Part shown: positions 31,815 to 43,804 of the stretch, piece after piece
Numbering within the stretch: position 1 is the first letter of the stretch
Layout of the letters: each line of letters opens with the position of its first letter
Assembly (NCBI RefSeq): GCF_011397635.1
Contig: NC_064758.1
Location: 14,404,013 to 14,468,012 of the forward strand
DNA from: Epinephelus fuscoguttatus
Taxonomy: Eukaryota > Chordata > Actinopteri > Perciformes > Serranidae
Direction: 5' to 3'
DNA: 64,000 nt
Notes under the pieces: generated by a model
Databases searched by the model: none
The model's input: the letters and a program-made list of their open reading frames with translations, nothing else
What the model was told of the DNA's origin: nothing
Translations under genes and position numbers: made by a program

Positions 31815-34800
31815 CTATGTTTTCTGGGCTCTCTCCTCCACGTAGAGCTGCATCTGTTAAAGACAGACAACAATTAGAAGTAAATAAAAGCAAACAGGAA
31901 TTTCAACATGATGTAATGACAATCCAACAAAACACGTATACTGAATCAGTGTCTATGATAAACTGGTCAATGAACGGGCTGTTTCTGCTCACTTTTACAA
32001 TGTCAGACGTCATGGTCTTCAGCGGGATGAGTCGAGGCTCCTGCATGTGGACCTCCTGCTCGTCAGCCACTATCCATGGAAAATCCTGAGAGGGATATGC
32101 ACACTTGTGACACAACAATCATTATTCAGTGTTTACATAGTATTAGAGCTGATTACAACATTCTCAAGTCAACATACTGCTCTGTTTGTATTAAGGTTAA
32201 TCTGTAGGTTTGCACTGCTTTTCAAACCTCACCTTGATGACTTGAACCTTCTCCATGTTGCGTGTAGCAGCGTCTCGAGTATGTACCAGGACTGTAAATG
32301 AACACCCTGTGACAAACAAGAGGTCACAAATAAGGCTATGATTTATATCTATTCTCATCTGAATATCATTTACGTGTTATAAAAATCTGCTTAATATTAC
32401 CTAACCCATAAAATGCCCATTTATAAATCTATTAGTCACATCATATTTCTTTGGATTTGTGAAGAATTTAAGATCAACAACTTATAAGAACTTGTTCTTG
32501 CAAGTCACAATTCTGCATTGATGCTTTATAACCATTCAAGGAGGAATCCATTGGACAGAAGGCAGAAAGTTTACACCCACAGTTGCAGAAGTGTGGCCAA
32601 ACTGTAGTGCAGCCAGATGATCAGAAGTACGCAAGATTGTGAAACATGCCTTCACGCCTTCTTTTTAAATTAATTTGTTTACAATTTCTCACACAATTTG
32701 TGCAGTGTAATCCAAGTCTCATTTATCCAGTCATATGCTCAGTACTTCCTGAACACATGCATTTTCGCTAAAGAAAAAAAAAAGTCTGGATTTGGAGTCT
32801 GGCTTTGAAGAGAGCATCTATAAGTTTCATATTCATTTCAGTTTTATATAGTAAGTTTTAGCGAAAATCAATGGGTTTGGGAAGCAAAGAGCGTACAGCT
32901 GGATAACTGAGTTGTGTGAGAGTTTTTAAACTGATGTTTTGATATAGTTTTGCTGTTACTAAACTTGATGGTCACAGTTTTCTTCATGAATTCAAAGAAA
33001 CACAGCATGACTAACTGATGTACAATTGGTCATTTTGTGGATGAATTCCTCCAACAACAAAGTCATGGCCATTACAATTGTGATCATCTTCTACTCCTCT
33101 AGTCCCTGGACTTAGTTACTTCCTTGTGTGCTTGTCCAGTGAGACTGACATATTTTCAGTAGTCCTATGGTTTCTGAAGAGTTGTGTCTGAGAATGTTAT
33201 ACCCTGAACTACACCTCACAGGCTTATCATTCCCCTCAGAATCACCCAAATCCTGCCTCCTTGGCCAAGATTGGCAGACATTAATTCCAACCACAGCCAT
33301 CTGAAAATTATAGTATTTGATTAATAGGGCTTGTTGGGACACTACACAACCTGGTAGGCTTGGTAAGTTAGTAGAATTGATCACCTTCCACACGCTGGAC
33401 AAAGTGCTTCTTTATGAACGCTGGCATTCCAAACTAGTGTACACGAGGATCAATTAAGTCTTATGAGGAGATGTGGGACCTTTAACTTTCAACCTGTAAA
33501 ACACAGTTCTAACTAATAATATTTATAATTACTGCATTGCATTAATCTTAATCATTTCAAAGTGATAACGAAACAACAGTAGCAATTGCACATGCTTCAT
33601 TTTACAAAGAGGGGCATCACCGAAAAGATTTTGGACACAGCTGGTGTAGACACAATTTCTTTTAGCTGCTATTGCTGTATACAGGGCAGGGAACGAGGTA
33701 TATCATTTTTCAAAACCTTTAGAAAAGTTTTAGGAATATATAGGTGAGATAGCACTGAGTCCGTTATGTGCTTCTCTTTAGGTAACCATCAGTGACGTTA
33801 CCTGGTGGGTTATTATTCAAAACAGCATCACACACGCTGATCTTCAGGATGAACGCCCTCAGCAGCTGCTCCACATGTGACAGTAATGTGTCTGAGCTGT
33901 AATAACAAAACCACCAGAAGTTAGCGACCATGATCACGCTGAAAATGTTTCACAAAATAAGCATGTTGTTTCATTAATGATTTTTTAAAGGAGAGGAAAA
34001 ACCTGATAGACAGCAGTGGAGGTTGGGAAATCTCAAATACAAATCGCTCTACTGGATGATGCTCTTTGTCCATGATGACCACCACCACTTTCTCTGCATC
34101 ATTCTGGGAGGGAAACAAAATACTTAAGCAGTGTATACATGTAAATGACATGTTTCCTAATCAGCCTCAGTCAGCATCACATCATGTCTTACCTTCTCAA
34201 TAAGTGGCTTTACACAGTGAAGTGTGTCTTGGATGTACTGATTCAGCTCTGGGTGACATGACATCTAAAATTAAACACACCAAAACAAAATACAAACATC
34301 AGAGATACAGATATGTGAGCCTTCATAAAAACTGTGAGCTTGTAGTAAACATTTATTCACATGTACCTGCACAGGTACATTGTATTTCTTTCTCTTCTGA
34401 AATATTCCCGAGGGATAAACTTCACGGACATACAGGATGAGATGAATAGCGACCTCCAGGAACTCACACAGGATGTCAGCAACCACTGGAAGAGAGGAAT
34501 CAACTGGATAATTAGATCTCCATGCAATCCCATTGGCCTTGTACTAGGACAAAGTACCACAAAACTCCATGCAAATATTGTACAATTTAGTGTCACCGGA
34601 GTAGCTCACACAAAACAGGGAAACAGCAAGTAAAAGATAATTTACTGAGATAAACTGCTGGTTTTAATATGCCGAATAAACCAGCATATACATATAATTC
34701 ATCATATCCATGTAAAACGTGTTATCTACTCAAAGGCAAGGTCAAATTATTTGACAAAAATATCAGCTGCATTTTATCGAGGTATTCGTTTTGCACGTCA

Positions 34801-34911
34801 GCGGCTGTGAGCCACAGCTAAATTTCGGATAGTTGACCGTTTGTTACCGTTGGTTAGTCTGGCTGTCTTACCTTGTCCAAAATTGAGGTCTTGCCTTGTT
34901 AGAGTTGTCAT
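31815..34911 (-). CDS. mad2l2: MAD2L2 / REV7, HORMA-domain adaptor of DNA polymerase zeta
   Basis: Rev7 bridges Rev3 and Rev1 in translesion polymerase zeta, works in the shieldin complex that limits end resection, and can inhibit APC/C. Exons are 34872-34911, 34367-34485, 34193-34264, 34003-34103, 33802-33896, 32233-32306, 31993-32085 and 31815-31853. Splice sites are GT-AG and the phases close to 210 aa (human 211). The start [13 protein letters not shown] is conserved. The HORMA fold spans about residues 13-200, with [39 protein letters not shown] and the safety-belt region [14 protein letters not shown]...[13 protein letters not shown]. The C terminus is [12 protein letters not shown]. 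All expected blocks are present, so the gene looks intact. Intron 5 (32307-33801) has no recognised gene. Confidence 0.97.
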
Positions 34912-35219
34912 GTTTTCTAGCTTTTCGCCTGTCAAATGAATCAAATAGCTAATTTTCTAGCTAGCTAACGTTAGCAAAGCGGCAGTCTGTCAGGCGTGCA
35001 TTATCTTGAGGCAGTTTTTAATATCCTTTTGAAGCTGCCTGGCTTGACGATGACAGCCAGCGGGGGAAGTAAAATGTCAGTTTCTGTAAATATTTAGGGG
35101 AGAATCCAAAACATACAGAGGCATACTATTAAAACGAGCCGAGAACATAATTTGACGACCCGAAAGACGGTTTTCCCTCCGTTACCGAAGCCGATTCAAA
35201 GCTTGGTCGCGCATACCAT

Positions 35220-35227
35220 TGACGTCA
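35220..35227. promoter_or_regulatory. Full CRE palindrome upstream of mad2l2
   Basis: TGACGTCA is a full CREB/ATF site, about 310 bp upstream of the mad2l2 start in a CpG-containing stretch (about 34920-35240). It may belong to the mad2l2 promoter. An identical octamer inside the transposon at 18019-18450 shows that such a site also occurs by chance. Confidence 0.35.
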
Positions 35228-35424
35228 CAGGTTGTTTACAAGTGGCTTCTTACTCTTCTTTTTGGGTTTTAATGGTGGATGGCCTCCAACGTTTACAGTG
35301 CGCTACCGCCACCTTCTGCCCGAAGTGTGGATTATAGTAGACTTACAGCCAACACCAGCCCAAGCAAGAAAAGAAAGGAAAAGAAAAGAAAAGAAAAGAA
35401 AAGAAAAAAAAGAAAGGTCTCTCT

Positions 35425-36560
35425 GTCTCTCAAATTCAATTCAAAAAGCTTTATTGGCATGACATTTCTTATGTGTTGCCAAAGCACAATTACAATTATG
35501 ACAGTGAATTAAAAAACAATCATCAACAATACATTAAAACAAAATCATAGACATACATTTTAAAGAAAAAACACATTAAGTGAAGGAGTAAAGAAAAAGG
35601 CAGAGTGTGATCTGTGAGGAGATGAATATACAGTATGTTGTTGCGTTGCTTGTCTCTTAAGCTGTGACATGCACTGACATATCTTGCTGCACCTATGGCA
35701 CTGACACTATTTTCTCCAAGTAGGTGTTGCATTAGTTGGTCAGCGGGTGAATCAAAATCTTGCATTCATTCATTCATTCATCTTCTAACCACTTCATCCT
35801 CTTGAGGGTCGCGGGGGGGCTGGAGCCTATCCCAGCTGACATCGGGCGAGAGGCAGGGTACAGACTATCACAGGGCTGACACATAGAGACAAACAACCAT
35901 TCACACTCACATTCACACCTACGGACAATTTAGAGTTACCAGTTAACCTAGTCCCCAATCTGCATGTCTTTGGACTGTGGAGAGAGCCGGAGTGCCCGGA
36001 GAGAACCCACGCTGACACGGGGAGAACATGCAAACTCTGCACAGAAGGGCTCCCACGCCCGGGATTGAACCGGGAACCCTCTTGCTGTGAGGCGAGAGTG
36101 CTAACCACCACACCACCGTGCCGCCCTTCAAAATCTTGCAGTTTACATTTAATTTTTGTAGGAACTTTGTTCTGAAGTCTTCACATGTGCTGCATTGTAG
36201 CAGGAAATGTTGTTCTGTCTCCACCAGCCTGTTCTCTCTAGGCAGTCAGGTCTGCCTATGTCGACCAGTCTCCATGGCCAGGCTGTGATCACTAAGTCTG
36301 TACATAGTCAGTATGTTTCTTAGTTTCTGATCTGTCACAGAGGTCAGATAGTTTGACATGGTGTACTGTCTGTTTAGGGCCAAATAGCATTTAAGTTTGT
36401 TTGGGGCTTTTGTGGTAGATGTCAGTTAGTTGATGTAGTTTTCTTTGTCTTCAGTGATTATTTGGTTGAGCTGGATTGTGTGAGGTTTATCCTGGGACCT
36501 TGTGCTGTTAGAGAAGGTGACCCTCTGGACCAGATAACAGAAAGGTCTCCTCTCTTGGCA
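35425..36560 (-). mobile_element. LINE 3' fragment, split by a later SINE insertion
   Basis: The left part (35425-35764) starts with the AATTCAAAAAGCTTTATTGG 3' tail and the right part (36128-36560) continues the same element. On the minus strand the right part encodes METEQHFLLQC, as in the C-terminal Cys/His region of several fish LINE ORF2 proteins, and the left part encodes LLGENSVSAIGAARYVSACH. The exact clade is uncertain. The element is 5'-truncated. Confidence 0.6.
35765..36127 (-). mobile_element. tRNA-derived SINE with 13-bp target duplication
   Basis: On the minus strand it starts GGCGGCACGGTGGTGTAGTG (A-box region), with a B box GGTTCAATCCC, a long tRNA-unrelated body (GTTCTCCCCGTG, CAGTCCAAAGACATGC, CTGGGATAGGCTCCAGC) and an ATGA repeat tail. 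The exact direct repeats TCAAAATCTTGCA at 35752-35764 and 36128-36140 are the target duplication. The perfect duplication and moderate decay suggest a fairly young insertion. Confidence 0.9.
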
Positions 36561-36950
36561 GTGGAGAGGTTTATAATGGTAGGAGTTGGGTGTTTGTGGA
36601 ATTTGATTGCTCTTTTTTTATGTTAATTAAAAAGGGGAGTCGGCTGAGATCAGATCGGCATCCATTATGCTCCTGTGGATACTCTTGCAAATGTAGATCT
36701 TTAGTGATTAACCTCCCCACCCATAAGGTCTCAGAACTCAACACCAACAGATGCAAAGCACACACCAAAATACATGACCCCATGACACCCCCTCAACCCA
36801 TTCCTCACACTGCTTCAATTTGGACACAGATGTGCATCCCATTGGATGTCTGTCCCATATTTCAAAGTCTTGAATCACAAGAAGACCCCACACGTCACTA
36901 CCATGTAATGTTGGTCCGATCATAGACTGGAGTGTTTAAGGACTCTTTCT

Positions 36951-36982
<32 letters not shown>
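36951..36982. repeat. CA microsatellite
   Basis: An uninterrupted run of about 16 CA units. Upstream, at 35370-35415, there is also an AAAAG repeat. Confidence 0.9.
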
Positions 36983-36988
<6 letters not shown>

Positions 36989-38010
36989 ACACACTTACCT
37001 TAAAATAAAACCCTACCTATGTCAGTCACCCTAGCGTCCTCTTCCTGCTTATCCATCATATCCTACAACAAAACCACGTGTCCCTTAAAAGACAGCAGGT
37101 GGTTAAGGTATGGATGAGGGTAGTGGGAAGGGTCATATCTCCTCACTCATAAAGTGAATCTCATTAACTGCAGTGTAGCAGGGTTCAGGTGGCCATCGTG
37201 TGGTTTATCTTGTACTAGTGGTGGGCGCGGTTTGCAGAAACCTGTCGTGTACGCTTTAAACAGACTGTGTCTGCAGCATGTCTCAATCTTGTAGCACCAT
37301 CACTTGTGGTACATGCACCAGCAGTGTAAGGAGAGGGAGTCTTTCCAAGATAGCTGCAAACAGAGAAGAAGCAGAAGCAGAGCTCCTGCAGGAACTTTGC
37401 TGCTTTTACCGATTGACATACTGTGGGTGATGCTGGATGTGGATCGCAATCGCCCAAATTTTTCCACACCTTTGTTTGTTTTTTCTTTGGAGAGCTGATT
37501 TAAACACCTGTGGCTTGAAACATAAGAAAAACCGACGAATCTGCAGATGGATGGAGTTTCCAGTGCTGGCCTCCATGCTGGATCTTTGTTTTGCACACAT
37601 CTATCGTGGATGTATGGAGAGATATCTGTGATTTCGTCCACCAGGGCTCCACAGTCACGTGACTGAAAGCTACCTTAAAAAGTCCGATGAAGAGTTGTGG
37701 AAATGACACGTTTTCATGCATATGATGCCCAATGCTCCACAGAGGAGATTTAGTAATTTAGGATTTACGTTACTTGTGTGGATTAAAGCCTCTCAGCTGC
37801 ATTTTTCTTACAGGGTAAGAGCATTTTGCCTAACCCGACTTAAACCACCAACCTATCTGTGACTGTCATATATTATCTAACCTTCCCCTTGGCTGCTGGA
37901 GCACAGTCACATCATTTTATAGCAGCTGTAAAACATCCTCCGGTGTTATCTTTATAACCCGCCTGTGGTGGGACAAGTTCTTCTCTGCAGTTTATGAAAG
38001 TGTCCAAGTC

Positions 38011-41000
38011 ATGCCTTTTTTAGAATTCATAGCTGGGAGCATTTCCGGTAAGAAAAGCTACATTTTACATTTAACATATTTGCGTGCACGTCATAACATG
38101 TCCTTGCTGGTTCATGTAGGTGCAGTGGGACTTGCAGTTGGACATCCATTAGACACTGTGAAGGTTCCATAATCTATACTATACACATTGCAGTCAATAA
38201 TCATGACCACATGCATAAGCTTTTTCTGACACTTAATGTTTCAACTGTAGGTGCGACTGCAGGCCCAGTCTGTGTACAAAGGGATATTTGACTGTTTATC
38301 TAAAACATACTCTCATGAGGGGGTAGGTGTCATGTCTTCTGATCTTCTTCTTCTAATTGTTTAACCAGATATCACTGCATCTCCACCATAAAACACATGA
38401 CATAACATATTGATGCATGTTTATTTATCTGTTTGTTATGTCTTTTTTATATCAGCTCCGTGGACTCTTCAAGGGCATGGCATTTCCGGTGCTGACCACA
38501 GGCATCACAAACTCTGTTGTCTTTGGTTCGTACAGTAATGCCTTAGATTACCTCACTCAGTCTCAGCGCAATGACCGCAATCAGAGCAAACCGGCCTCTG
38601 CTGCACAGGTCTACGCAGCCGGCTCCTTCTCAGGTCTGGTGCAGGTAAGAACACCTGACGTTCACCGGTTGGTTTCATCGAAAGCACCTTTGCAGGACCA
38701 TAACTGCAGGTATTACTGGCATTGTGACTGTTAGGGCTTCACAGGACCACAAGTGCTATGACATTGACCATTCGTAGGGTGTGAGAACTCCCTTCACAGA
38801 GGTTTTGGCAAATTATTTTGGTGTCATGTGTCTACTCCAAGTAGAATTCAGATACTGTGTGAAAATAAGACTTTTAAGTGTATGTGCAACTGGCCTCTAG
38901 AGGAAGAAATGTCCATTACATCCCCCCAAAACAAATATTTTCTTCAAAGCAGTGTCAAGAATGTGATCTGAGCCAGTAGCCTGAGGGTAGGTCAAGGGTT
39001 CGTGAAGTTAAAAATGTAGCAATCAGCCATGCTCATTTAGAAATTTTCTGTCTTCAGGAAAAAAGTTTAGCTTGATACCTGGGTCCTAAGTAAAGGCTGC
39101 AAGGTTAAAGTACAGGCAAATAGTTGTCAGCATTCATTGACATTGACAAAAGTGTCAGTCAAGGATGAGCTGAATCATCAGAATTCATTTGCAAGAGAAC
39201 CATGAATACCTTTTGTGAAGTCCGGTCATTATACTTTGAGATACCATGTCATGTACCAAAGAATTAATTCTACCCTGATGGTGGTAAAGATTTAAATCCA
39301 CAAGCAGTTCCAGTTGAGAACTAGCTCCGATCTGCTGGAATCGTTTGTCTCCGAGCTTATCAATTCCACATTGCAAAATAATGACACCAAACTGTTGCAT
39401 CTACTGGAAACACACAACAAAAAAGAAACATGGTGGAGAAATTGAAGCTCTACACACGAGTGCCACTGCCTCCCAGACCAAGCAGTGTGTCTGTTACCAA
39501 GGGTAGATATCCTGTGGTATAATAACATTAACACCACACAGGGAGGTTACGCAGATTTTTTCTTTGACTAAGAAAACAGTTAAGCAGTGAAGAATTTGCA
39601 CACCTGAGTCACATGCCTGCCTTTTTCCTACTCTGTTTCTACATCGTGTTCAGACACACGGATCGTAAAACAATTGTGTTGGTGCTAAAAACCTGTGAAG
39701 GCTTACTTTCCCCACACAGAAAATTGATTATGAATCAATTAGGGATATGATCAAGAATTGGACCGTTAAGCGGAATCCACAATGGCATTGGTATCAATAA
39801 AATCTTACCAATTCCCATCCCTAGATGCCCTAGATGGTAGTGTACAGATGTTCTAGGGGTCAGAAATCTTCAGGAAATCATCCTCTGTGGATCATGAATA
39901 CCTACTCAAATGTCATGACTATCAATATTCATGCAGTACTTCATCTGACCACTAGAGCAAGGACGCCTCCTAGAGGTTCCCAACCAAGAATTTCCTCTTA
40001 TTCACAAAGCTGCTAAGAGTCACTTTAAGAAATGGAGAGAGGTCTTGAGCAGAGAGGACGTGAGCACCTGACCCTTTTGCTGTGGAATGCTCTGCTTCAT
40101 GAATGAGATTTGCTTACTCTGTGCACAGTGATTGGTGGACAGAGGCCTGCTTTATCTAGGTTTATTCCTTATGAAAATACTAATGCAGGAGGAACAGATA
40201 GTGTCTCCATATACTGAGGTGTTTGTGTGACTGTATAGAGAAGAGGATACAAGAGTCAGGAGTTCTAGCAGGATACTTACTGACAAAACACGCAATGTAT
40301 ATTGTGGCTTCCATCAACTGCCTATGTGTGCATGATACTTGATATTTAAGCAGAGTGCCAAACACTTAATCTACAGTACTTGTTAGATTCAGTCTAGTTT
40401 TAGTCTTTGTTGGTTTGAGTTTTTTCATTGGATTTGCTGTCAGTTAAAAGTATGACCAGGCTAATCCTTTTAAGTGATATGCTTTTGCAAACTCTGTGTC
40501 ATAAAACCTTAGAAACTTCTGTCTAAAACAAAATTATATGATACACATGATTTGAGTGTTCTAATACTTTAACTTGATCTGCTTTCAGGTGTTTGTTTTT
40601 GCACCCATTGACCTGGTGAAAGTGCGTCTGCAGGGTCAAACAACTGCTGTCCGATACCGGGGACCCATTCACTGTGTTGCCGTCATCCTGAAGGAGGAGG
40701 GGCCCAGGGGTCTGTTCAGAGGAGGGTTTGCCCTCGCCCTGAGGGACGTACCCTGCTATGGACTCTACTTTTTGCCTTACGAGGTCACTCGAAAGGCTCT
40801 GACCGAGACTGGCAAAGAGTCAGGTCAGTTTCAGAGGGAACGCTGCATCATTGAAGACCCTCAATACATAAGTAACGAGGATAGTGTGAAATATGGAAGA
40901 TCATTTCTGTCCGGAAAAATAATGGACGAGCTGTTGAAAGAACGTTAGAAAAAAACACTTATGGTAAATCAAAATAATGGCTTAGTAACTCAGGCTTTTA

Positions 41001-42409
41001 TCTTTCTAAATCAAAATCATGAGATACAAGAAAAGTATGACGCTTTGTCAGATATTTGACTTAAGAAGTAAAAATCATAAGACAAAACCCCCAAGAAAAA
41101 ACTCGTTTGACTATTGGGATTTGACCCATTCGATCCAAAAAAAATTCTCTAAACTGAAGAAGAGCTGCTCAATTTAATCATTTTATCTCCATTCAAGTTT
41201 GCGGAGAGCTAAACAGGAAGTTAGCTGCTCGGCTGGTGGAAGTCTCTGCTGTGCTACTCTTTGTACCAGGGTAATTTTAGACCTGGGAAGTTTTTTGTCT
41301 TCAGTACCATTGAGCAACTTTCATAGGAATAAATGGAGCTCTGCCTCCAAGGCTGTTTCCAGTTTAATTTATACATCCATGGTTTTGAAACCACCTGTTT
41401 GGCATTTTGGATGTCGCCATCTTGGATTTTTGGAGACACAACTGACCATATTTGGACGAGAGGGTGCAGCTGTTCAGAAGGAAGGGGTGGATCTGACACT
41501 CAAAGCAGCCCACCCTTAATTACACATAATTTTTAAGCCTTAATAAAATTTAAATGGGTGAGTCGACAAAAAATTCACTCCCATAAAGTTGTCATGATGG
41601 AGGAAATTAATTTTAGAGACCAAAACATTTTTTTTGTACCAGGGGTTTATGGGAATTGACTGGCCTCTGGAGCCAGCCTCAAGTGGCCATTTGATGAACT
41701 GCAGTTTTTGGCACTTTAAAGGTTGCTGCGTGAAAAATACATCATAATTAAATTTTGACTTGGCATCTTATGATATTGATTTAGTGTCTTGTAGTTTTGA
41801 CATAGTAAATCTGAGTTTTAATATTGACTCAGCACCATGTGTTTGATTAAGTATTGTATACATTTGACTTATTATCTCATAATTTACCTTTTTTTTCTTC
41901 TCCTGATGGAAATGGGTTTCTATATAAAAGATACTGAACAGATTAAAAGGAAGAAGCAACAGATGTAGGCTAAAACTTGTGGGTTTGGCTTTCTTTGGAC
42001 AGAGTGTTTCATAACTGCTGTCCAGGAGAAAATTTGTTTTAGTTTAATTTAGAAATTTGAAATGTAATTTTTCAGTACATGCACAACTTTAAAGGTGTAC
42101 ATTATTCATTTAACTTTCCTGTCCTCAGGTATATTTGCAATATTGATGGCAGGGGGCTTGGCGGGAGTGGTGACCTGGGCCTTTGCCACACCCATGGACG
42201 TGGTGAAAGCCCGGCTCCAGATGTCAGGAGCTGGCGGCCGGGAGTACAGCGGGGTCCTCCAATGCATGAGAGAGAGCGTCAGAGAGGAGGGAGTGAGGGT
42301 CTTTTTCAAAGGCCTGACACTGAACAGCCTGAGGGCCTTCCCCGTCAACGCCGTCACCTTCCTCAGCTACGAGATGCTGATGAGGACTTTCTGTCCACCG
42401 ACGAGATGA
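38011..42409 (+). CDS. Mitochondrial carrier of the SLC25A45/47/48 group
   Basis: Inner-membrane solute carrier, probably for an amino acid or cationic metabolite; the substrate cannot be read from sequence. Exons are 38011-38047, 38120-38163, 38251-38322, 38456-38644, 40589-40823 and 42129-42409, all GT-AG, with phases closing to 285 aa plus TGA. The three carrier repeats each show the PX(D/E)XXK signature: PLDTVK at 22-27, PIDLVK at 120-125 and PMDVVK at 214-219. The start MPFLEFIAGSISGAVGLAVG resembles the SLC25A45 N terminus, and FKGLTLNSLRAFPVNAVTFL is typical of SLC25A45/47. I cannot separate these paralogues with confidence. Length is normal and there is no N-terminal presequence. The gene is tail to tail with slc35e2. 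The poly(A) signal is at 42862. Confidence 0.93.
38645..40588. other. Intron 4 of the SLC25 carrier gene
   Basis: A 1.9-kb intron between the second and third carrier repeats. No coding exon, RNA gene or clear transposon ends were recognised. Confidence 0.55.
41470..41725 (+). repeat. Common fish dispersed repeat in intron 5 of the SLC25 carrier
   Basis: The blocks CTTAATTACACATAATTTTT, AAGCCTTAATAAAATTTAAA, ATTCACTCCCATAAAGTTGT, TGGCCTCTGGAGCCAGCCTC and AAGTGGCCATTTGATGAACT occur in the order I know from a frequent teleost repeat. The class is not known to me, and it is non-coding. Confidence 0.5.
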
Positions 42410-42861
42410 CCTCACTCTGTGCCGCACCTTTGAAAGATCTCCCCATGTTGTGGAGGATTTATTCATACACAATACGACTGTAGGTTAGATATTCTCAGGA
42501 AGACTTGACATTATCAGTTGAAATGGTCTCAGTTTTAGACAATCTGAAGATGATGAGTATTGAAATACTGCTTTTTTCAGTTTCGTAAGTCTGTGTGGAA
42601 TAGGTCAACTCTCATTCAGCAACGATCAAAAACTTGAACACACTGCAGCTAAGTGTAATTGATGAAAATGTTCAAATTCAGCTCCAGCTGAGTTTCATGT
42701 GACTTGCACAGCTTTAATGGAGGATATTACAGCGAAGCTGCTCATGTTTACTGGACATCAGATCCATTGTGCTACAAAATATGAATGTAACTGTAAAAGG
42801 TGCATTTTCAACTATAGGTTTTACAGTTTATTTCAAAGCATTTTCTTTCTCTCAATTTTCT

Positions 42862-42867
42862 AATAAA
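42862..42867 (+). other. Poly(A) signal of the SLC25 carrier gene
   Basis: AATAAA about 450 bp after the stop codon, in an AT-rich 3' UTR. Confidence 0.55.
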
Positions 42868-43798
42868 TGAACAACAGAAAGAATGTAGATGATTTCATTA
42901 TTGATGAGCAGTCCTCTCATCTGTTGCTCTGAAGTCGGAGCTGTCTAGTTTTAGCCTGCTGTTCACAAACTGTGGATATTTCTTTTGCTGGAATTCATTG
43001 AGTCTCTTGTCAGGGATTCTCATGTTTCATCCATGCAGTGTTTCACAGAGTCGTTGCATGTGATGTCAAACATCACTATGGGTTTTGTCCAAGAAGAGGT
43101 CCTATTTCCTTTACAGGTTTGTCCTGTTTGTATCAGCAGCCATCTTAAGGTTTTGAATGGCTTGTGGTAAGTCCTGTCATGGTGAGACTTTAAGACTGAT
43201 TAGATGTTCTGATAGCCCAGCCATGCAACATCCCTTATAAGTTTGCAATATGCACTCTGGTCTTAAATGGCGAGGAAGGATTGGGTGGACCTTGAGTTAA
43301 AGCTGCTGTAATTAACTTTTTTTTTGTTAACTACAGATTGAATGCCTATGTGCAACATGAAAAGGGTCACTTGTAGTGAAAAATTCAAAGAAAATCATCA
43401 CCTGACTGCAGTTCCCTTAAGCACTGCAGAGAGTTTTAATGTTTTTAAGCTGCAAAAGAGCCAGATATTTCACTCATGAGTTAGTAGAGACTAAAAACAA
43501 GGCTAGATGGGGAGTAAATATTGGAAGTGCACTTGCCTGGAGGCCAAAATCTCCAGTTAATCTCAATGCTTTTCCATGTTTGCCAACACAGTCACCATGT
43601 AAACTAAGGTGATAAAATGTCAGTGTTTGTATTTAGAGCTTGCTGTGCATCGTAGTTTTCGTCAAAAAGCAATTTACAAATTGAATAATAAATGAAAATG
43701 TGTTGTTTACACGTGCAAACATAAGATACATTGTGTAAACTAGTTACAATTAGGATTCTATGAGACCACACTCACACAATGTGCTGAAGAGAAAATAC

Positions 43799-43804
43799 TT
43801 TATT
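43799..43804 (-). other. Candidate poly(A) signal of slc35e2
   Basis: AATAAA on the minus strand, about 2.25 kb after the slc35e2 stop, inside AGAAAATAAAGTATTTTC. A nearer signal may exist. Confidence 0.4.

Larger units (their letters stand above)
34912..38010. other. mad2l2 - SLC25 carrier intergenic region (diverging genes)
   Basis: It contains the mad2l2 5' flank, an AAAAG-type microsatellite (about 35370-35415), a LINE fragment interrupted by a SINE (35425-36560) and a CA array (36951-36982). The last kilobase before 38011 probably includes 5' UTR and promoter of the carrier gene, but no 5' exon could be fixed. Confidence 0.5.

Noticed and set aside
33112-33402. 96-codon minus-strand frame in mad2l2 intron 5
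   Set aside because: No family resemblance and no splice sites fitting mad2l2. The normal exon chain is complete without it.
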